64,000 nt of DNA from Holophagaceae bacterium (GTDB lineage: Bacteria > Acidobacteriota > Holophagae > Holophagales > Holophagaceae): contig JADJVL010000006.1 in NCBI GenBank assembly GCA_016710635.1, positions 264,090-328,089 of the forward strand, given 5' to 3'. The position numbers were made by a program, and so were the translations under genes. The notes under the pieces were generated by a model. It searched no databases, had not been told where the DNA came from, and worked only from the letters and a program-made list of their open reading frames with translations. Below are positions 59,210 to 64,000 of the stretch, one piece after another; the first letter of the stretch is position 1, and every line of letters begins with the position of its first letter.

Positions 59210-60005
59210 GGTGGATCCCGCGCCTGGATTCGCGGATGAAGGCCACGAGATAGGCCACTTCCGGTATGCCGCCGAGTTCGTCGAGCACCTTCGCCATCGC
59301 TTCCTCCCTGAGCAGTCCCGCGTGGAAGAGCAGGCGATGGGCCTTCTTCAGCCCTTCCACCACCTCGGGGCCGAAGCCCTTGCGCTGCAGTCCGACGGTG
59401 TTCACGCCGTAGCTCTTGGTGTCCCGGGCGCCCACGGTCTTCATGAAGGGCAGCACGTCCAGGGTGGCCACGGTGAAGCCGCCCATGAAGGCGTGGTCGC
59501 CGACGCGGCAGAACTGGTGCACCGCGGAGAAGGCGCCGATGTTGGTCTTCTCGCCCACGGTCACGTGGCCCGCGAGGGTGGCGCAGTTCGCGAAGATGTT
59601 GCCGCTGCCCACATGGCAGTCGTGGGCGATGTGGGCGCCGGTCATCAGGAAGTTGTCGTCGGCGACGGTGGTGAGGGCCCCGCCCGCCTCCGTGCCGCGA
59701 TGCACCGTCACGCCTTCGCGGAAGGTGTTGCGGTGGCCGATGCGCAGGCGCGTCGGCGCGCCCTTGAACTTGAGGTCCTGGGGCTCCAGGCCGAGGGAGG
59801 AATGGGGGAAGACCACATTGTCCTCGCCAAGCTCGGTATGGGGGCCGATGACCACGTGGCTGCGCAGCACGGTGCGGGCGCCGATGGCGGTCGGGCCTTC
59901 GATCACGCAGAAGGGGCCGATGACGACGCCTTCGCCGAGGACGGCCTCCGCCGAGACGAGGGAGGTCGGATGGATCTGGGCGCTGGGATGGACCTGCGTG
60001 CTCAC
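59202..60005 (-). CDS. lpxA: acyl-ACP--UDP-N-acetylglucosamine O-acyltransferase LpxA
   Basis: The 267-residue protein is a left-handed beta helix built of hexapeptide repeats (VHPSAQIHPTSLVSAEAVLG and following), with the catalytic His in FSAVHQFCRVG and the C-terminal helical domain (GLKKAHRLLFHAGLLREEA). LpxA catalyses the first step of lipid A synthesis, so the organism makes lipopolysaccharide. The GTG start at 60005 overlaps the fabZ stop (GTGA), reproducing the common fabZ-lpxA pair. Confidence 0.95.
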   Translation of the reverse strand: MSTQVHPSAQIHPTSLVSAEAVLGEGVVIGPFCVIEGPTAIGARTVLRSHVVIGPHTELGEDNVVFPHSSLGLEPQDLKFKGAPTRLRIGHRNTFREGVTVHRGTEAGGALTTVADDNFLMTGAHIAHDCHVGSGNIFANCATLAGHVTVGEKTNIGAFSAVHQFCRVGDHAFMGGFTVATLDVLPFMKTVGARDTKSYGVNTVGLQRKGFGPEVVEGLKKAHRLLFHAGLLREEAMAKVLDELGGIPEVAYLVAFIRESRRGIHRG

Positions 60006-60493
60006 TTGCCCTCTCCCTGGGCCTTGTCGGCCTCGACGTCCATGAGCATGGACATGAACTCGGCTTCGGCCACTTTGGTCCCGTTCACGAAGGCCTCGCC
60101 TCTGAGCTTGCAGACCCGGCCCTTGAAGCTGAGGATCCTCACCTCCATCACCAGCTGGTCGCCCGGCACCACGGGCTTTCTGAACTTCACGCCGTCGATG
60201 GACATGAAGTAGATGACCTTGGAAGCCAGATCCTCGAACTCCTGCATGACGAGGCAGCCGCCGGTCTGGGCCATGGCCTCGACGATCATCACGCCGGGAA
60301 AGACGGGCCGCTTGGGGAAGTGGCCCTGGAAGATCTGCTCGTTGTAGCTGATGTTCTTCAGCCCCCTGATCCACTGGCCGCGCTCGAAGTCGAGGATGCG
60401 GTCCACCAGCAGGATCGGATAGCGGTGAGGCAGCAGGGCCATGATGCCCTGGAGGTCGATGACGTTCGGCGTGCGTTCGGGGGAATCGGACAT
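60002..60493 (-). CDS. fabZ: 3-hydroxyacyl-[acyl-carrier-protein] dehydratase FabZ
   Basis: The protein is 163 residues, in hot-dog fold. It has LPHRYPILLVDRILDF, the catalytic His in IFQGHFPKRPVFPGVMIVEA and the Glu in EAMAQTGGCL. FabZ dehydrates 3-hydroxyacyl-ACP in fatty acid elongation and shares its substrate pool with LpxA, which explains the coupling to lpxA. CGGAG lies upstream of the ATG. It is the first gene of the fabZ-lpxA-era-cobB run. Confidence 0.96.
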   Translation of the reverse strand: MSDSPERTPNVIDLQGIMALLPHRYPILLVDRILDFERGQWIRGLKNISYNEQIFQGHFPKRPVFPGVMIVEAMAQTGGCLVMQEFEDLASKVIYFMSIDGVKFRKPVVPGDQLVMEVRILSFKGRVCKLRGEAFVNGTKVAEAEFMSMLMDVEADKAQGEGK

Positions 60494-60581
60494 GCGGGGC
60501 TCCGGAGCCAGTTTCGCACAAGGGGCCCGCCGCCCGCCTCCCCGGTCCGCGAAACCGGCGGCCCGCCCCGGGTTCCGGAAG

Positions 60582-62315
60582 CTAGGCCCCGTGCCGGACG
60601 GTCCGCTCGAAGACCTTGGCCTCGATGAAGAGCCCCAGCAGCTGGGCGTCCAGCTGGCCCTCCTTGGCCTCGTCCTCGAGGATGGCGAGGCTCTTCTCCA
60701 GGGGCACGGCGGCCTTGTAGGGCCGGTCCCGGGCGGTGAGGGCGTCGAACACGTCGGAGATGGCCATGGCCCGGCTCTGGACGGGGATCTCCACCGCGCC
60801 GAGCTGGCGGGGGTAGCCCCGGCCGGTGAGCCGCTCGTGGTGGGCGTAGGCGATCTCGGGGATGTCCTTCAGGTCCCTGGTCCAGGGGATCTGCTGCAGG
60901 AAGCGGAAGGTGTGGGTGACGTGGCTTTCGATCTCCAGCCGCTCGCCCTCCGACAGGCTGCCCTTCTTGATGCGCAGGCAGGCCAGGTCGTCGGGATGGA
61001 CGATGTGGGCGGACTCGCCGTTCCAGTGGGTGAAGCTCAGGCCGTCCAGCAGGCCGAGGCCTTCCGCCACGTCCTGGGGCAGGACGGAGGGTTCGTTGCT
61101 GCGCCGCACCAGCTCCATGAGGCGCTCGGTCTCCTCCTGCCGGTCGCGGATGATGCTGTCCCAGTGCACCGGGTCGAAGTGCTGGCCGCCCCGCCAGGAT
61201 TCCTGGAGCAGGATCAGGGCGTCCTCGAGCTGCTTCTGCCGCAGGCGCTGGAGGATGATCTCCATGCGCTGGGAGTCCAGCTTCTTGGCCTTCACCAGCA
61301 CCTGCTCCCGCACGCCGACCTTGCCGAAGTCGTGGAGCAGGCTGGCGTAGCGGATCTCCCGGAGCTGGCGGTCGTTGAAGCTCACGGGGCCGTAGAGGCC
61401 GTTGGGCGTGAGGTTCACCGCCTCGGCGAGGCCCACGGTGAGGTCGGCGACGCGGCCGCTGTGACCGGAGGTCACGGGGTCCCGGGCCTCGATGGCGGTG
61501 ACGGAGGCGTTCACGAAGCCTTCGAAGAGGGCCTCGATGTCGGAGCGCAGCTGGGCGTTCTTGACGGCGACGCCGGCCTGGGCGGCGAGGCTGCGGGCCA
61601 GGATCTGGTGTTCGGCGAGGAAGGGCACCGGCGCGCCCTCGTCATCCTCCACCCGGTTGATCCACTGGATGACGCCGAGGATCTCCCCCTCCGTGTCCTG
61701 CATGGGCACCACCAGCATGGACACGGTGCGGTAGCGGGCCTGGCGGTCGAAGCTGTCGTTGAAGTGGTAGGGGGCGCTCTCGGCGATGCGGTAGACGTCG
61801 GGGATGTTCAGGGGATCCCCGGTGCTCGCCACGAAGCCCGCCAGGGTGCTGGTGCTGATGGGCATCTTGAAGCGGTGGTAGGGCAGGCTCACCTTCGCGT
61901 TCTGGGTGTGGGCGAAGAGCAGCTCCTTGGCCCCGTCGTCCCCCACCACCAGGTAGATGGAGCCGGCCTCCGCGGAAAGCAGGCCCCGGGACTGGGTGAG
62001 GATCAGGTCCAGCAGCCGGTCGAGGTTCTGTTCCGAGGCCAGGGCGGCGCCCACTTCGTTGAGGCGCTGCATGGAGCGCAGGTCCTTGGAGCGCTCGAAG
62101 CCCGCCTGGATGAGGCTGTAGGCGCCCTCCACCCCCGGCCAGTCCGCGCAGCCCGCCAGGCGGCCCCGGCCCGCCATGCCGATGGAGACGTCCGAGGCCG
62201 GCCCGATGTCCGTCCACTCCACCACCCGCCGCAGTTCCGGGGGGAAGCGGGCTTCGACACTGCTACGGTGCTCTAGGGGGAGGGCTACGGTGAGTCGCAT
62301 GGGACCGAAGGGCAT
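60582..62315 (-). CDS. GAF and HD-GYP domain protein (putative cyclic-di-GMP phosphodiesterase)
   Basis: The protein is about 577 residues. An N-terminal region of about 75 residues leads to a GAF domain (MQRLNEVGAALASEQNLDRL to about residue 240). An HD-GYP domain follows, with SLLHDFGKVGV and the signature HHERLTGRGYP intact, and ends with DALTARDRPYKAA. HD-GYP domains hydrolyse cyclic di-GMP. The first 70 residues, before the GAF domain, are unlike known domains. The ATG at 62315 is used; an ATG at 62300 is also possible. The TATGCT at 62345-62340 may be the -10. The start overlaps that of the divergent methyltransferase. Confidence 0.88.
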   Translation of the reverse strand: MPFGPMRLTVALPLEHRSSVEARFPPELRRVVEWTDIGPASDVSIGMAGRGRLAGCADWPGVEGAYSLIQAGFERSKDLRSMQRLNEVGAALASEQNLDRLLDLILTQSRGLLSAEAGSIYLVVGDDGAKELLFAHTQNAKVSLPYHRFKMPISTSTLAGFVASTGDPLNIPDVYRIAESAPYHFNDSFDRQARYRTVSMLVVPMQDTEGEILGVIQWINRVEDDEGAPVPFLAEHQILARSLAAQAGVAVKNAQLRSDIEALFEGFVNASVTAIEARDPVTSGHSGRVADLTVGLAEAVNLTPNGLYGPVSFNDRQLREIRYASLLHDFGKVGVREQVLVKAKKLDSQRMEIILQRLRQKQLEDALILLQESWRGGQHFDPVHWDSIIRDRQEETERLMELVRRSNEPSVLPQDVAEGLGLLDGLSFTHWNGESAHIVHPDDLACLRIKKGSLSEGERLEIESHVTHTFRFLQQIPWTRDLKDIPEIAYAHHERLTGRGYPRQLGAVEIPVQSRAMAISDVFDALTARDRPYKAAVPLEKSLAILEDEAKEGQLDAQLLGLFIEAKVFERTVRHGA

Positions 62316-63588
62316 GGGGGCTAGGGGGAAAGGGTCCCCAGCATATCGGACCCCGCGGACCGCGGGGGAAGCCTGGCAAGGAAAAATCGAGCGCCTGTCC
62401 TGGGGCGGCCTGGGGCTGGCCCATTCGGAGGACGGCCGGCTGATCCTCCTGCGGGCGCCCCTGGCCCTCTTTCCCGGCGAGGAGGTCCAGGCGGAAGTGC
62501 GCTGGAAGCCCCGCCACGGCGAAGGAACGGTGAAGGCCTGGGTGTCCCGGGATCCCCGCCGGATCCCGGCCGCGTGCCCCGTCGCCGAGCGCTGCGGCGG
62601 CTGTGACCTCTGGGAGGCGGGCCCCGCCGCCGGGGAGCTGAAGCGCCAGATGGTGGAGGACCTCTTCCGCCGCGCCCTGCCGGAGGCTCCGGCCTGGAGC
62701 TGGCGGGCGGCCCCCGAAGAGGCCCGGCGCCATCGGATCCAGCTGCACTGGAACGGCCGGATCCTCGGCTTCCACCGCCGCGGCACCAACCAGATCGTCG
62801 AGGTTTCCGCCTGCCCCGCCGCCGCGGACGCCCTGAGCGCCGCCCTGCCCCGCTTCCGGGAAGCCCTCCTGGGCAAGCTGCTTCCCACCCGGCCCCAGCG
62901 CTGGGAACTCTCCGCCAGCACGCCGGCCGCCAAGGTCTTCGCCACGGACGAGGGCGGCCGCACCTGGGTCCTGGAGCCCGACGGCTTCCAGCGCTCCGAC
63001 GAATCCGCCGAGCAGATCCTGGACGGCCTCCGCCTCCGCCATCGCCCCGGCGGCTTCTTCCAGGCCTGCCCGGCTTGGGCCTGGACGGCTTTCAAGGACC
63101 TGCTCACCGGCTGGGACCTGAAGGGCGGCACCCTCTTCGACCTCTACGGCGGCGTGGGACTTTTCTCGGCGTTGCTGAAGGACCGCTTCACCCGCTTCGA
63201 GCTGGTGGAATCCGACGAGGCCGCCGTGGGCTTCGCCCGGAAGAACCTGTCCCTCCTCCACCTGGACTTCGAGGCCCGGGTGGCGGACGTGGAGGCCTGG
63301 GTGGGCGAGCGCCTCGCCGAAGGTGGACCTGGCCTGGGGTCTGGCGGCGACGCCATCCTGCTCGATCCCCCGCGGGAGGGCCTGAGCGCGGAACTCTGCG
63401 CGCAACTCCAGACCGCCGGGGCCGGCCGCCTGGTCCTCGTGGGCTGCGACGGCGCCGCCTTCTGCCGGGACGCCAAGCGCCTGGGACCGGCCTGGAAGCT
63501 GACGAAGCTGGCCGCCCTGGACCTCTTTCCCCTCACCCACCACGCGGAGTGCGTCGGACTCTTCGAGCCCGCCGGGGATTCGCGCTAA
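62290..63588 (+). CDS. class I 23S rRNA/tRNA (uracil-5-)-methyltransferase (RumA/TrmA family)
   Basis: The protein is about 432 residues. A TRAM-like OB domain (GKIERLSWGGLGLAHSEDGR) is followed by a Cys cluster (CPVAERCGGCD) that could ligate an Fe-S cluster as in RumA. The SAM-binding domain has LFDLYGGVGLFS, and ILLDPPREGL with VLVGCDG contains the catalytic region. It would methylate C5 of a uridine in rRNA or tRNA. The GTG at 62290 with GGGGGAGGG upstream is preferred; ATGs at 62299 and 62314 are alternatives. The start region overlaps the divergent HD-GYP gene. Confidence 0.85.
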   Translation: MSRMGPKGMGARGKGSPAYRTPRTAGEAWQGKIERLSWGGLGLAHSEDGRLILLRAPLALFPGEEVQAEVRWKPRHGEGTVKAWVSRDPRRIPAACPVAERCGGCDLWEAGPAAGELKRQMVEDLFRRALPEAPAWSWRAAPEEARRHRIQLHWNGRILGFHRRGTNQIVEVSACPAAADALSAALPRFREALLGKLLPTRPQRWELSASTPAAKVFATDEGGRTWVLEPDGFQRSDESAEQILDGLRLRHRPGGFFQACPAWAWTAFKDLLTGWDLKGGTLFDLYGGVGLFSALLKDRFTRFELVESDEAAVGFARKNLSLLHLDFEARVADVEAWVGERLAEGGPGLGSGGDAILLDPPREGLSAELCAQLQTAGAGRLVLVGCDGAAFCRDAKRLGPAWKLTKLAALDLFPLTHHAECVGLFEPAGDSR

Positions 63589-63597
63589 AGTTGCCCG
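63586..63597 (+). promoter_or_regulatory. putative leaderless promoter (-10 element) of speD
   Basis: TAAAGT (63586-63591), which includes the stop codon of the methyltransferase, is followed by 6 nt and the ATG at 63598. No ribosome binding site is present. Confidence 0.42.
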
Positions 63598-63987
63598 ATG
63601 GAATCCCTCGGCCGCCATCTCCTCGCTGAATTCAGCGGCTGCGATGCCGGGGCGCTCGCGGACCTGGACGGCGTGACCGCCGCCATGCTGGAGGCCGCAG
63701 ACCGCAGCGGCGCGACCATCGTCACCCACAGCTTCCACCACTTCGGCGGCGGGGGCGGCGTGAGCGGCGTGGTGATCATCGCGGAAAGCCACTTCGCCCT
63801 CCACACCTGGCCCGAGCACGGCTTCGCGGCGGTGGACTTCTTCACCTGCGGCGACAAGGTCCGGACCGGGGTCGCCCTGGAGATCCTCGCCAAGGCGTTC
63901 CGCGCCGGTGCCATCGAGCAGGCCGAAGTGGCCCGCGGTCCCCTGGACGTGCGCGCCGCCCGCGTCCTCCCCGCCGCCGCCGAATGA
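63598..63987 (+). CDS. speD: S-adenosylmethionine decarboxylase proenzyme
   Basis: The protein is 129 residues, the size of the small bacterial SpeD class. It has VIIAESHFALHTWPEHGFA, in which the Ser after Glu is the self-cleavage site that makes the pyruvoyl cofactor, and VDFFTCGDKVRTGVAL. It decarboxylates S-adenosylmethionine to supply aminopropyl groups for spermidine. Its stop overlaps the ATG of another gene at the edge, probably speE by common arrangement. Confidence 0.94.
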   Translation: MESLGRHLLAEFSGCDAGALADLDGVTAAMLEAADRSGATIVTHSFHHFGGGGGVSGVVIIAESHFALHTWPEHGFAAVDFFTCGDKVRTGVALEILAKAFRAGAIEQAEVARGPLDVRAARVLPAAAE

Positions 63988-64000
63988 TCCGCATCGCCCT
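63984..64000 (+). CDS. start of a following gene, truncated by window edge
   Basis: The ATG at 63984 overlaps the speD stop (ATGA) and opens a frame reading MIRIA before the window ends. The overlap makes it a likely gene. Spermidine synthase would be the usual neighbour, but five residues cannot show it. Confidence 0.4.

Overview
The window is 64 kb of very GC-rich bacterial chromosome (about 70% G+C by eye), densely packed and mostly coding, with housekeeping genes throughout and no insertion sequences, phage genes or CRISPR arrays. Two very large Oar-type TonB-dependent receptors with an N-terminal carboxypeptidase-regulatory domain, a PknB-type kinase fused to a long C-terminal half, M61 and SpoIVB/S55-type peptidases, a cohesin-tailed secretin and a multiheme lipoprotein cytochrome together suggest an Acidobacteriota genome, most likely class Holophagae (Geothrix/Holophaga relatives). 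This is an inference from gene content, because there is no rRNA in the window.

Layout. 1-2939: end of ruvA, a 2-hydroxyacid dehydrogenase and a TPR protein. 2940-3436: the only long non-coding stretch, with AT-rich segments and two inverted DnaA-box-like 9-mers. 3437-6943 (-): smc. 7140-13171: a type IV pilus / type II secretion assembly operon (small membrane protein, PilM-position protein, PilN, PilO, PilP, secretin, pseudopilin), almost all genes overlapping by 1-4 nt. 13272-13876: tRNA-Leu(CAG), an array of five perfect hairpins, and rpsO. 13936-15314: Nudix hydrolase and threonylcarbamoyl-AMP synthase. 15354-18988 (-): RDD membrane protein and an FHA-TM-HEXXH protein. 19144-23726: GMC oxidoreductase with its small subunit, a frameshifted ThDP enzyme and a triheme cytochrome lipoprotein. 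23763-26476 (-): membrane protein and a BlaI/BlaR1-like pair with its operator. 26629-36671 (-): kinase, aminotransferase, serine dehydratase, glycosyltransferase, M61 protease, TetR, MiaE and a DUF2520-like protein.

36738-43702: hypothetical protein, ElbB, aminotransferase, DUF962 protein, beta-propeller protein and S55 peptidase. 43873-48877: TonB-dependent receptor 1, YmdB phosphodiesterase and an MFS transporter. 48831-52485 (-): secreted beta-CASP hydrolase and groEL/groES under a CIRCE element. 52743-54190: zinc-ribbon protein and YggS. 54242-60493 (-): TonB-dependent receptor 2, sirtuin, Era, LpxA and FabZ. 60582-62315 (-): GAF/HD-GYP protein. 62290-64000: RNA uracil methyltransferase, SpeD and the first codons of a following gene.

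Two observations cut across individual genes. First, many transcription-unit heads have a TAnnnT hexamer (often TAGGCT, TAGTCT or TACCAT) placed 6 or 7 nt before the ATG with no usable Shine-Dalgarno sequence, which is the layout of leaderless promoters. The same TAGGCT hexamer sits 17 nt after a TTGATG box in front of the tRNA gene, which supports reading it as a -10 element. Second, the 150 nt between tRNA-Leu and rpsO fold into a compact set of perfect stem-loops that no annotated feature explains. All gene starts were chosen from sequence context and have no experimental support.
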